64,000 nt of DNA from Rhizophagus irregularis (lineage: Eukaryota > Glomeromycota > Glomeromycetes > Glomerales > Glomeraceae): positions 2,170,001-2,234,000 of the forward strand of contig NC_089437.1 in the NCBI RefSeq assembly GCF_026210795.1, read 5' to 3'. The notes under the pieces were generated by a model. The model made no database searches and had not been told where the DNA came from. It saw nothing but the letters and a program-made list of their open reading frames with translations. The number at the start of each line of letters is the position of its first letter. Positions within the stretch are counted from its first letter, which is position 1. The position numbers were made by a program, and so were the translations under genes. Shown here piece after piece: positions 22,989 through 34,192 of this stretch.

Positions 22989-23039
22989 GTCACACGACTG
23001 ATCATTAATAATCTTTTTAAAAAAAAATCTTTTTTTTTA

Positions 23040-24065
23040 TATTTATTCTTTTTTTTAGAATGCTAGATCTCTCATTTGTAAGAACACCAGGACTCCCTTT
23101 TTCGCCGGACTTTTAGACGAATCTGGACTTGGAATTGCAAGGAATGGAGGAGGGAGAAGACCTTTTTTTTAATTTTAAAGAAACATACTAACGTTTCTTT
23201 CTTTTTTTTTTAGATTTCTGGACTTCTTAACGAACCTGGACTTGGAATGTAAGGAATGGAGGGAAAGGGATTTTTTTAATATTAAAGAAACGTACTAATG
23301 TTTCTTTCTTTTTTTTTTAGGTTTCCGGACTTTTTGACGAACCCAGACTTGAAATGTAAGGAATAGAGGAGGGATTTTCTTTTTAATATTAAAGAAACGT
23401 ACTAACGTTTCTTTCTTTTTTTTTTAGGTTGTCGAACTTGGACGAATTGTGCTTGGAACATAAAGAACAGGTTCTTTTTTAATATTATTGTAAAAAAACG
23501 TATCATTCTAACGTTTCTTTCTTTCTTTTTTTTTAGGTGTCCGGACTTCTTGAACGAACCTGGACTTGGAATGTAAGGAATGGAAGGGAAGGGATTTTTT
23601 AATAGAAACGTACTAACGTTTCTTTCTTTTTTTTTAGGTTTCCGGGCTTCTTGACGAACCCAGACTTGGAATGCAAGAAATAGAGGAGAGGAGGCAGTGA
23701 TTTTTTTTTTAATATTAAAGAAACATACTAACGTTTCTTTTTTTAATTTTTGTAGATATCGGCTTTTCCAAAAGGTTTTTTCAACAGTAAACTACTTTTC
23801 TCGAAGGTAGAGTTTGTCATTAGCTTGAGAAACGCTTTACTAATGTTTCTTTTTGTTTTTTGTAGGTTCCGATCTTTGTTTCTTGGATGCAAGGTGTAAG
23901 TTTCAAATGGTTTTGAGACTTTTTCTCTCTTTAAGAAACATTTTTACTAACGTTTCATTCTTCTTTTTTGTAGGTCCTGGGCTTCGATTCTTAAGTAAAT
24001 GGATGTAAGTTTCGAACAGGTTTGAAACTTTTCTCTCTCTTTAACTAACGCTTCCTCAGTTCCAA
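23040..24065 (+). repeat. Tandem array of about ten splice-site modules (mini-exon array)
   Basis: Roughly 105-bp units repeat about ten times. Each has a hairpin (AAAGAAACGT, loop ACTA, ACGTTTCTTT) whose loop holds the branch-point consensus TACTAAC, then a T-rich tract ending in AG, a segment of usually 35-36 nt, then GTAAGG. Clear examples of the segment: 23214-23248, 23321-23355, 23537-23572, 23638-23672 (GC donor), 23974-24004. The 35-nt segments are alike (GGACTTCTTGACGAACC core). At 23460 the donor has decayed. The pattern is seen directly; splicing of it is inference. Confidence 0.7.
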
Positions 24066-25577
24066 GTTTTGATTATTGGGTGAGTTTCTTAAAAATGAGT
24101 ATATTGGCATACGCATGATAGGTGACCAATAGGTGACCAATAAGTGACCGATAGGTGATCAATTTGTGTAAATGCATTTTATATTATGATATTAAAGCAT
24201 TAAAGCAACAAAAGTTTATAATTTTTAGTAGTATAAATGCGTTTATATTAAATGTTGTCAATAATTACCCAAATAACCAATAAAAATTGATAATTGTTGT
24301 TAATCACGTGTTACATGATTTAATTCTTTATTTGTCGCATTTGTTTATTTTTTTTCTTCTTTCGTAAAATCTTTTCTCTCGAATTTTTTATCCTATTGTT
24401 TTCTCTAAAATAAATACAAAGGTACATTTTTTACTCACATTTTTTTTTTCTATTAACATCTCTTTTCTTAACACTACTCTTACTAATATGTTTTTTCTTC
24501 TACTAATGTTTTTATTACTACGTACTAAACATTTTTTTTTAATACTTTTAATAATATTTTCTACTAACATGTTCTCATTACTAAACGTTTTTTTATTAAC
24601 ACTTCTACTAATATTCATCCTAACATTTTCTAACACTAATTTCTCTCTTTAACATTTTTATTAATAATCCTAATACTTCTACTAACATTTATACTAATGT
24701 TTCTATTTAATACTAATAACATTTTTTATTAATGTCTTACTAACACTAAAATTTTTTTTTTAAATATCAAATTATTAAACAGATAAACGAAATGAAAACA
24801 TGTAAATAAGTAGCAAATAATTGAACACATTTATAATAATATTTCAATAAAAAAATATAATATAATTTTTATTAAATAACGGAAATTTTACCTTACATAT
24901 AAATAACGCGATTATTATTCACATATTTTTAATTGATATCATATTTTTAATTGTAAAGTAGTATCTCAACTTTACATAATTTTAATTGAATTTATATAGA
25001 GTACAGTAGTAGTTTTTTTTGTAATATTTTTTAAAAAATATAAATAAAACTTTTGGTACAATTGAATTTAAATTATTAAATCTACTAAAATTGTATAAAT
25101 ACATCTTTCAGTCATATAAAATAAAATTATAGTCAGATAAGTATACGATATTCATCTGATATTATATTGGGTATATCGGAAGTCTATGATATCTGTATAA
25201 TATCTATATGATATATATCATAATATATCGGGTACCCAATAAGTCTATGATATATAAACGATATTTAACTACCCAATATGTATCCGATATGTACCTGATG
25301 TGTACCCGATGTGTCACCATTTTTCCGCATTTTTACTACACATATTGGGTACCCGATATGTGTGTAATTGCTAAATATCATGTATATATCTCATACATAT
25401 CAGGTACATATCTGGTACCCGATTTGTACCTGATAGCCTCGATTTTGGCCAGTGAATAATACTACCATAAAACAAAAAAAAAACTCTTTCCCAAATACAT
25501 TTTTTACAAAAATTTCTGCGTAATAATTTTTTTAAAAAATAATCCTCTTTATTAAATTTTATTACATAAATATAAAA

Positions 25578-27632
25578 ATGTCTATGGATAAGAGCTAAAC
25601 ACCAAACAAAGCAGCTTTAGACTAGGACCCAGAAATATATATACAGGGGTAGGGTACACAGATGCGTCGCCATCATAGTGGAATTAGACGGAGTAAAGTT
25701 TTGATTTGCGTACAATTTTAGAATTTTTCATCTATAGTTAGGTCATCAAGATTGCGTATTTTTTATCAAAATTTTTATATGTAAAAAATTAGTTTGCGTA
25801 TTTTTGGCCTAAATTTGACTAATCTTATATATATAATATATTTACTGTATGTACTAACCACATTGTAATATTTAGTATTAATTGAAAGAAATTTTTAAGG
25901 GTTAAAAAGTGAAATTTTAGAAAAATATTATTAAAAAAATGGTAAATTCTATTTTTTCACATTAGTATTTGGTTTTATAAATAATATAGAAGCCATGATA
26001 AAATAATTAATAACTTATTGTCTGAAATTTTATTTGCGTATTTTTGCAGGATTTTCAATATCAGGTGTCAATTATGCGTACTACTCATATAAAAAGTCTC
26101 TGCGTACAGCTCATAGTAAAAAAATTTTTCACCACCTGACCCCTATATATATATTTCTGGGTCTTTTTAGACTTCATTTCAAAGTTTAACGAAATTTATT
26201 TTCAAACTCTTACACACCACTTAAGTTCTTTTATACAGGACGGTTTCCTCAAGGACTTATTTGAAAAAAACCCCTCAGTGACTAAGGATAAAGCTCAGTT
26301 ACTGATACAGAAGTTTGGCGAAACAGCCAACCCTGCGAACTTCACTTCACAAGCCCAGGCTACGAATATACAACCCACTACCCTTTCGCTAATATTTTCT
26401 ATAGCGCTATATGCTGCGTCCAGGTCTTGGGATAATTTTTCAACCCAATTCTTTTGCGAATTTGGCGATATGAGTGATAATGATGATGACGATGATGCAG
26501 AATCTCAGCATACTGATGATTATCTGATGGATGAGTCATCTTTGCTTATGCTTGATGAAGATGATCTTATACGCCAAGGATTCCAAAAACCACCAAATCC
26601 AGTTCCTATCAAGCTTCCATCAATGCCTGATTTAGTAATGACCCCTGTTGATCAAATTGTAATACCCAAAAACTCCTGGAAAAAAGATAAACAAAAGGCG
26701 CGTGTTACAGCTGATAAACAAATCACAAACTAATCAACGAAGGCAAAACCTGATGTGAAAACATCAGCCAATAATTCCCATAAGGGAAAGAAATCATCTG
26801 AACTGGAAGCTACACAGATACTGACAGGATACGAAACTGTCGGAGAGGAACATGAGCGAATCTGAGACATAATAGTTCACGATATTCCGTATACCTGGGA
26901 CCTGCAGAAAATTATAGCAGAGTTAAAACTTTGGGAAATACTATTAAGTGTTCAGTTAAATGCCAGCACAAGTATCAGACTCTTCGAGTCAAGATAGCAC
27001 TTTCCTCCTTTATCCTTCCCCAGTTTAATAAATATTGGACGACAGACCTGGGAGGTATACCCGTTAGATGGTTCCCTGCGAGTTGGACTTTACGAGAAAG
27101 AAAATAACGTGAAAAGTTCCAAGCCGTTATTCATGACATTCCGGAGGATATGACAATGGCTACCTTGTGGATGGACCGTAAACCATGTGAATTTTTAATG
27201 AAATGCGGTGCTAGCTCATTTAAAATAATTCAAACAAGTAAAGGAAGGAGGAAACTTGTGGCCTATTTCGAGAATTGGGAGACCACACTAAAGGCCTTAG
27301 ATACGCCACAGTTTTTCGTACCTGATGGTAAGGAGTTGAAATGGTGTCGACACTCCATTCCTACCTTGAAGAAAGCATAACATAAACCGAAGGCTAAAAA
27401 TACACCGAATACGAAAAAGTCAGGTAAGTCTGACAAGAATTTGGACAGTAATCAGCCTAAGAAGAAGGATAAACCCGCATTCTCAAATAAAGTCTCTAAA
27501 AATAATAACCAGGAGGAGAAATACCTGAATACTCAGAAGAAGGCAAAGAAATCCTCGAAGATAAAGAGTAATGATAAAGATAACAAGGCGGTTTTAGCAG
27601 AAATTTTAATTTTATTACAGAAACTAGTTTAG
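25578..27632 (+). pseudogene. Retroposon ORF1, broken copy
   Basis: The start ATGTCTATGGATAAGAGC at 25578 matches copy 1 but a stop follows at once. After the MITE, the coding match resumes at 26166 and runs through an Asp-rich run (26480-26500), RRM-like parts (about 26870-26990 and 27110-27290) and the Lys-rich tail to 27632. Stops at about 26731 and 26862, frameshifts near 26930-27110 and a stop at 27378 break it. Nucleotide similarity to copy 1 is high throughout. Confidence 0.85.
25624..26165. mobile_element. MITE, AGGACCCAG family (542 bp)
   Basis: The ends AGGACCCAGAAATATATAT and its near-inverse ATATATATTTCTGGGTCTT are flanked by a perfect 8-bp duplication tttagact (25616-25623 and 26166-26173). 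The copy 1 retroposon gives the empty site, confirming the borders. A second member at 55772 shares the motif GGTCAGGTG and the ACTATGAGCTGTACGCA segment. The 8-bp duplication fits hAT or P superfamilies. Confidence 0.9.
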
Positions 27633-27954
27633 TCTACGCTTTATTAGCGGTTTTACGAATTTCAGAATTGTATTATTTTTAGGATAGAATGTATTTATGT
27701 GTTGTACCACGATTTCTTGAAAAGGGGACTTGTCCTCTCCATTTTTTTTTTATTTTTTCCAGTGTGTTTGCCTGAACCTTTATCGGTAGTGGTAGTGGTT
27801 CAGGTTTTTTTTTTTTAAGAAGTTAGGGTTGGGTTCCAGCTTCTCTGGTATTCGATGGTGGGATTTTTGTTTGGGCTGTATTACTTCAGAATCATGCCCT
27901 CTTTGTAATCCCTGCCTGCTTCACATAAAATAAAATAAATAAAATAAATATATA

Positions 27955-28675
27955 ATACTACCATCTCATCAATATTAGACCGCAAAATAAAATTTCTCTT
28001 TTTGAACCAGGTGAACCAACGACAAATGCTATTGCCGCCTTACGTGAACAATTTTCCTTCTATCTTTCCAAAAGCCACAATCACAAACTTCCCTTCCTTC
28101 TACATCATCACGAGAATATTTTTGTCAACTAAAAAATGTCGCATAGAAGTAACTGCTGAAACAATACTACTACCTTCACCTAGCCCTGATTTTGCTGAAA
28201 TAGAAAGATATCTAGCTTTGCCATGTGATGAAAATGTGGAAGCACTTCTTTGGTGGCAAGCCCACTCCACTGAATTTCTGGTACTTTCACTAATGGCAAA
28301 GGACTACACACGTCAAATGACCAAAAACAGGCAAAAAAATGGCTAGAATTGCATAAACTATTTGCAAATTTATATAAACTATTTACAAATAGTATAGGTT
28401 AATTCACAAATAGCCAAAAACAGCCAAAAACAGCCAAAAATAGCCAAAAATAGCCACTGCTTTTCACGCCATTTTTTTTGCCAATTTTTAGCATTTCGAC
28501 CTGTGCTACTTAGCAATACAATCCACAAGTGTAGCCTATGAACAAGCATTTTCTGTTGCAGGCAATACAATCACCAAAGTTCAAAATCGTTTATGTCCTG
28601 AGACTGCAAAAGCATCATTATGTACAAAAAGTTGGGTTGAGAATAATATTGGTGAACAAATTCGGTTAAAGTAAT
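27955..28675 (+). pseudogene. hAT-3 transposase, C-terminal part
   Basis: It continues the gene cut at 22475: ISSILDRKIKF-like sequence, then EALLWWQAHSTEFLVLSLMAKDY (28230-28306). After a palindromic insert comes the dimerisation end SVAYEQAFSVAGNTITKVQNRLCPETAKASL (28526-28618), with the stop at about 28675. The W-W and S-x-E-Q-x-F-S motifs are standard for hAT C-termini. The frame also breaks before the insert. Confidence 0.8.
28307..28508. mobile_element. Palindromic insertion of about 200 bp in the hAT-3 gene
   Basis: It splits the codons for MAKDY and LAIQ. The outer ends CACACGTCAAAT and ATTTCGACCTGTG are imperfect inverted repeats, and GGCAAAAAAATGGC pairs with GCCATTTTTTTTGCC further in. 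The centre has AGCCAAAAAC repeats. Flanking cta could be a 3-bp duplication. The borders are approximate. Confidence 0.55.
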
Positions 28676-29344
28676 ATATGTTTTATTTGTTAAACGCAGT
28701 ATTTAGTATTACGTTGTATAACATATTAACATATGATCAATTGATCATCATTTATACAAATAAAACTTTTAGTATATTTTTTTGGAGTTTTTTGAGTTTT
28801 TTTATAATGTTTTTATATTAATTTTAAGGAAAACGATAGAAAAAAAAGAAATTTTATACAGAATTTATAATAAATGATATACGTTAAACTGGTTTAGGAT
28901 TAAGTTTTAGGATCTAGTCCAGAACCAGACTTGGTCGGACACAAGTCCTGGACTAATCATATATGGACTTAGTTTGTAGGTTCATCAGATAGGACTTGCA
29001 AGTCTTAGAACTAAAACTGGACTAGGACTGACTTTACCAACCCTAGTTTTGCCCGAACTCCTTACAGCTTATATTGAGTTAGGACCGTTATCATGAGACT
29101 TGGAGTTACCAATAATACTATAAGATGTCAGTTCCATACAAATGTTCCCCTGGGCTTTCTGAAAGGTTGAAAAGTAGTGCGTCTTAGTTCCTACGTCTTT
29201 AAAGTCTAACTGGCCAAGTGGTTCACAGGCCGGACTGGTATTTCTTGGAAGAAGCTCTTGACCAACGTATTTCTTGCTAGTTGATGTTGGTGTTTTTTAC
29301 TCATGTTTTTCTTATTGCACTTCGAATTTTCCTGAGGTTTATGT

Positions 29345-29747
29345 TATACATGTTGCCGAAATATTTTGGCTATTTCGTCCACATGACAAACTCTTCAAAG
29401 CAAAATCATCTGATTTCATAGATCTGGCTGAAATTAGGCTTCAAATAGGTTAATCCGGGTCTGAAGAACCTATGAAAGAACTTTTGAGGAATTTCGACCT
29501 ACTTACATAATTTTGGCAGGGCTCTGGAATTTCGGACAACCTATATTTAATATATGGCCAAAACTTTAAAGTCCGATTCGAAATTATTACAGATTATGCC
29601 GAAATTTTCTGAAGTCTGCTAAAAGTTGCTGCAGATCTGGCCCAAATTATCTGAGGTTTAAAAAATTTTATTGATATATCTACAAGTAGCTATATTTTGG
29701 AGCCGAAATGCGGCCGAAATTGAAAAAAAGTTTCGGCAACATGTATA
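29345..29747. mobile_element. hAT-type MITE, TATACATG family (403 bp)
   Basis: The inverted ends TATACATGTTGCCGAAA and TTTCGGCAACATGTATA have a perfect 8-bp duplication gtttatgt (29337-29344 and 29748-29755). The outer TATACATG is the same as in hAT-1, so hAT-1-like transposase may have moved it. The interior is rich in GCCGAAAT; there is no ORF. Confidence 0.9.
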
Positions 29748-29755
29748 GTTTATGT

Positions 29756-30595
29756 CTTTATTTTTTGTTTTTTGTTTTTCTTGGTCACTTTTTTCAGTGT
29801 AACCTTATTTCTTTGGGGGATGGGGGATACTGGAAAATTTGATCGTCATGGTGGCTAATTTTTAAAATCGATGATCACTCAGGTAATAAGGGGGGTGACA
29901 GGTTGGGTACTGCAGTTTTTGTAGTATGCCGATCAAAGTGGTCACATGTTGGACTATCATTGGATTGACTTATCTAGGTAGATCTTAGGCTAAAGGATCG
30001 TTCGCAATGAGGTGGGTGTCCTTCGTTTGGGATTGTTTGCAATGAGGTGGGTGTCCCTTCAGGATTGCACAACACTAAAAAGTTCCCCATCGGCTGGACT
30101 GCACGACACTAAAAAGTTCCCAGAGGCCTTTGTGAAGTAGGTTTGTTATCCATAGTATGTAGTTAAATAGGGGAAATTGAATTTTATGCGTTTTTGATAG
30201 TGCTAATAGTAGCTTGAAGGTTCTTTGCCGATTCTAGGAGTGGGTATGGCGCTTGATGGGTTATGTATAGCATAGTCGACTTTACTCATTTTGAAATAGA
30301 TTTGGAAGGAGTAGCCATAGTTATTAGCATAGAGAGGGTGGGGTTTTATAAACTTAGCTTTTCTTATTTGTAAATTCATTGGAAGATTATTTGTTCTTTG
30401 TTTTTCTATTAGTTCTGCACTTGTTGTGGTTCTTTTTAGAATACTCTGTATTCTCTAAAGTGACTTATGGTATTAATTAATAAAATTCAAGCTCAAGCTA
30501 TATTTGCCTAGTTTTTGACTGGTACTTTGTGCCTATAAAATCTACTCCTACTTCCTCTATCAATAATTTACCTAATAGATAGTTTTCTGCTTACC
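29756..30595. other. No gene; LINE-like 3' UTR sequence
   Basis: Non-coding. A short direct repeat (GCAATGAGGTGGGTGTCC at about 30007 and 30039) and CACTAAAAAGTTCCC (30070 and 30107) suggest a duplicated UTR. The stretch ends near 30505 in AATTAATAAAATTCAAGC, which looks like a retroelement or polyadenylated 3' end. Confidence 0.4.
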
Positions 30596-30599
30596 AGCC

Positions 30600-33500
30600 C
30601 ATGGATGATGTGCCCTCCTCCATCTATGATTCTTTAATGAATCCCCTACCCTAGACGAATGGTTATCTACAGTTTCTTCCACTCCCAATGACAAAGCTCC
30701 TGGTCTTTCTATGATCACTTATGAGATGCTCGAACACCTTGGTCCTTGTTACTCCTGATTTTGATTCAAACTTGCCTATCCAAAGCTGATATCCCTGATC
30801 TATGGCAACAAGCTATAGTTTTTCCTATCCCCAAAACTCACGAATGAAAGTGTCAATTAAAGAACACTCGCCCTATTACTTTATTAGAAGTGATTAGAAA
30901 ATCTCTTGTCAAACTTTTCTACAACCGCCTTTCTACTATTCTGGCTTCGCATGATGTCTTAAAAGGTGATTACTTCGCTGGTCTACCTGGTGGTTCTTGC
31001 TGTAACCCTATCATTACCTTAGAATCAATTATCCATGATGCTGACGTCAACAAAAATCCACTTTGGATTCTCTCGCAAAGTATTTTCAAAGCTTTTGATT
31101 TGGTCGACCTGACTATGTTACGTTTCGCTCTCAAACATATACGCCTTCCTATCTCTGCAGTCAAATTTATCCTATCACTTTTATGAAGCGCACTAATAGA
31201 GTCTTCACCGCTCATGGATCCAGTGTTCGGAAATGACCTGGTCATTTGACCATTTTTCGGATTAGGAGTCATTTGGTCAAATGACACCCCATCATTTGGC
31301 ATTTGGCATTTGAATTATTCGCGAAATGACAAATGCCAAATGATTGGGTATCATTTGACTGTCATTTGCGTCCTTTGTCATTTGGTCATTTGTCATTAAA
31401 ATATTTAAAGATTATTGGACAATTTATAATCACGTGATGTACAAAAAGGAAGGACGTAATCGAAATAATCACAAACAGAATCAATTTCACCAAATTATTT
31501 ATTTTTTACTGTAATCTGAAAATAATAAATAACACAACCATAATTATTAAAGTGATAATATCTGATATGTTATTTATTATATATAATTTTATTATATAAT
31601 TATATGCATAAATAAATATTATGGCCATCTTATGATTAAATAAAGACAACAATTATATATAAAAATGGTGAAAAATGGGATCCACTACATGTGTTACAAT
31701 TAAATATTTTATTGCAAAATCAATTAACTTTTATCTGTGTGGATAAAATGATCATTAGTGAAATAATTATAAGTGAAATAATCCTGTCTATAATAATATT
31801 ATTAACAAATAATAACCTGTAAAATAATAACAAAATCACGTGATTAAAAAATCTTTACTACTATTGGAACTTTTTTGATTATATATATTAAACCAATTTT
31901 GTTTTAATATTTTTGTTTTCTTAATTAAAATAAACAAAATAATTAATAAAAATTCTCAGAATATTTAATATTTTTCAAATGACTTAAATGACAGGTCATT
32001 TGAGTTGCAAATGACAAATGACAAATGACTTGTCATTTGAGTCATTTGTTCATTTCAAGTCATTTGCCGAACACTGCATGGATCTACTCCTACTTATAGG
32101 GTTCGCATTGGTATTGACCAAGGTGAAGTTATTTCTTCTCTTTTATGGGTCATTTATATTAATCCCTTACTTACTGTTTTGAAAGATGAAATGATGGACC
32201 CTTATATTCTTTCAGCACCATCCTTGATTGCATCTCAAACTTCTTTCCCGATTTGCATATCAACAATTTAGTCTTTATGGATGACTCTACACTTATTTCC
32301 TCAACAAAAATTGGCATTGAATCTATGTTATCCATTACAAAAGAATTTTATCAAATTAATAATACTTCCGCCAACCATAACAAATATGTGTTAATTACTA
32401 ATTCGTTGCCCTTAAATTCAGTCTCTATTCCCTCCCCTATCACCATTGACTTGACTTTATTCTCTTTGAATAGAGTGCCATCTATCTCTATTATTCTGAT
32501 TTCCATGACAACTTCCTTTTATTTTTTAGGTGTTTGGTTTAATATTAAAGGCTCTCGTGACTTTGTTAAGAAGCAACTCAAACATGAATGTAATTCTTTC
32601 GCTTCTCTGCCAAACAGTTATATACTTACATAATGCTGTTCTTATACCAAAACTTATCCAAATATCACTTAATAACAAGGACTATACGTTCTGTAGTGAA
32701 ACACAAGGCTAATTTTATTTTATACTTATCTCAAGCTTTGGGCTTGATTAATTTGTTTGCTCATCAATGACAATGTTATTTAACTAATTTATTTTTAATG
32801 GCTAATTCTTCTTCTTCTTTTAGTCAATCTCTTTTTATTTATAGATTATGTTTAATTCAATATAATTTTTGATTCCTATTTCTCCTTTTTTAATCAAGGA
32901 CTGGTCTATATGGTTTTCTCTTTTATCTTTTAAAAAGGATTATATCGCTTGCACCATTGCTCTCTTAGTTTCTACTCCTTTCCACCTGCTTCAAACTTTA
33001 CTTTTGAAGCTCTTATCTTTATTTTTGCTCGATAGTCATGTTCCTTTATTTGAATGCATGATATCGCAGATGACAACTATTTTATTTGTCTCAACTTATT
33101 ACTCCACAAGGCATCCATTTAATATCTTGGAAAGCTTTTTATGACAATTTAGTCAGAAGACATGATCTTGACTATACTTCCATTTGGTATAAAGACATCC
33201 AAAAACAAACTACCATCCCTGACTCTAATAACCGCTTGATTGATACATATATTTCTTCCTCTTTACCTGTGTTTTCTACCTCACCTGTTGATCTCACACC
33301 ATGTGTATCTTCTCCTTCTACCACCAAGAACTAGATAGTCTCCTTACTGTGAATCTTCACCCGGCAATATCATCAAACTTTCTCTGTGCACTGGTTGTGC
33401 TGCTCACACTTCTTTGCCTCCCTTCAAGAAGCGAAATGCTGATTTAACTCTTTGCACGCAGAAAGTTTCTCTTACATGTTCACTTATCCTTCTTACCATC

Positions 33501-34192
33501 AATGAACGAATTAGATGCAATACTTCAGAAGTGGCCATCCTTTTCATGCAGACTTTTCTCCTATAGATTCCATTGAAACTCTACCTCTGCTGCTGCTGTC
33601 TTTACTAACTCCCCTTTAATCCCTTCTTCAGATTCACGTTATATCTTTTTCACTGATGGGTCTCTTATTAACTTAGGAACTCCTGATGTATCTATAGGTT
33701 GGTCTTGAATGCAAATTGTACCAGATGCTGGTTTTCCCAACTCTATTGCCACATATGCACATGGCATTATTCGAGATAATCCCTCTTCCTCTCGTGCTGA
33801 AGCTGCTGCTATTTATGCAGTTTTAACCATTTCTCCTTGCGACTCAGAAGTCACCATTTATACTGATTTGCAAACTGCCATTGATGGCCTTCGTGGCTGT
33901 TCTTCCTTTTCTTATTCTAATAGTCATCTTTATTATAAAACCAAGAACTTTAAACTTTGGGCTATTATTGAACAAACCATCCGCTCCAAGAATTTGATTG
34001 TCCTTCCAATCAAAATCAAAGCACACTCTGGAAATTATTTGAACGATTTTGCTGATTTCTTGGCCAATACTGCCCATATTTCATCGTCTAGTATCCTCAT
34101 CTCTGGTTTGGAACTTGCCTTTGCCCTGCGTGACTTGTTGGAATTAACGCGTTTTCATTTCACTTCATTATTATCATCTAATATAGATTACA
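30600..34192 (+). mobile_element. LINE relic 2: reverse transcriptase plus RNase H
   Basis: A degenerate non-LTR ORF2 in several frames. RT landmarks in order: an NDKAPGLS block (30690-30713), RPITLLEV (about 30870-30890), the motif-A region QSIFKAFDLVD (31078-31110), then after a MITE the motif-B region GIDQGEVISSLLW (about 32111-32150), and motif C FMDDSTLIS (32274-32300). An RNase H domain (FTDGSLINLG, SSRAEAAAIYAVL, TDLQTAI, KAHSGNYLNDFAD) lies at about 33650-34060. It is cut at 34192 by a pogo-like element. Frame breaks are numerous. Its C-terminal half aligns with LINE relic 1. Confidence 0.85.
31221..32076. mobile_element. MITE with TCATTTG repeats (856 bp) inside LINE RT
   Basis: The inverted ends CAGTGTTCGG and CCGAACACTG have a perfect 8-bp duplication catggatc (31213-31220 and 32077-32084). 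Both terminal 170-bp zones consist of TCATTTG and CAAATGA motifs in both orientations, able to fold extensively. It separates RT motif A from motif B of LINE 2. The centre is AT-rich and non-coding. Confidence 0.9.

Larger units (their letters stand above)
22476..25454. mobile_element. CACTA-like non-autonomous element with GGTACC iterons
   Basis: The inverted ends CACTGGTCAAAATCGA (22476) and TCGATTTTGGCCAGTG (25454), with a 3-bp duplication aat, fit the CACTA/EnSpm type. About 150 bp at the left and 300 bp at the right are crowded with ATATCGGGTACC-type motifs, many palindromic around GGTACC, resembling CACTA subterminal repeats. No transposase is present. The inside holds a MITE, a mini-exon array (23040-24065) and an AT-rich stretch (24070-25130) without a supported gene. 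It interrupts the hAT-3 transposase. Confidence 0.7.
25469..27951 (+). mobile_element. ORF1-only retroposon, copy 3, interrupted by a MITE
   Basis: Flanked by a perfect 13-bp duplication ataatactaccat (25456-25468 and 27952-27964). It has the family leader (TTTCTGCGTAATAA at about 25513), ORF1, a 3' UTR and an AAATAAAATAAATA tail. It has no RT, like copy 1. It landed two bases outside the right end of the CACTA-like element, inside the hAT-3 gene. Confidence 0.9.
20175..29045 (+). mobile_element. hAT transposon (hAT-3) enlarged by nested insertions
   Basis: The ends TAGGGTTGGTAAAGTC (20175) and GACTTTACCAACCCTA (29045) are inverted repeats of a classic hAT type. The flanks gttttgtt and gttttgcc match in 6 of 8 positions, a decayed duplication. 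A split hAT transposase on the plus strand lies inside (21085-22475 and 27955-28675). Four insertions lie directly in it: a 707-bp MITE, a 2979-bp CACTA-like element, a 2.5-kb retroposon, and a palindromic insert of about 200 bp. Removing these leaves roughly 2.5 kb, a normal hAT size. Confidence 0.75.

Noticed and set aside
24388-24636. Minus-strand 82-aa Lys/Asn-rich ORF
   Set aside because: Low-complexity translation of a repetitive ACTAACATTTT tract.
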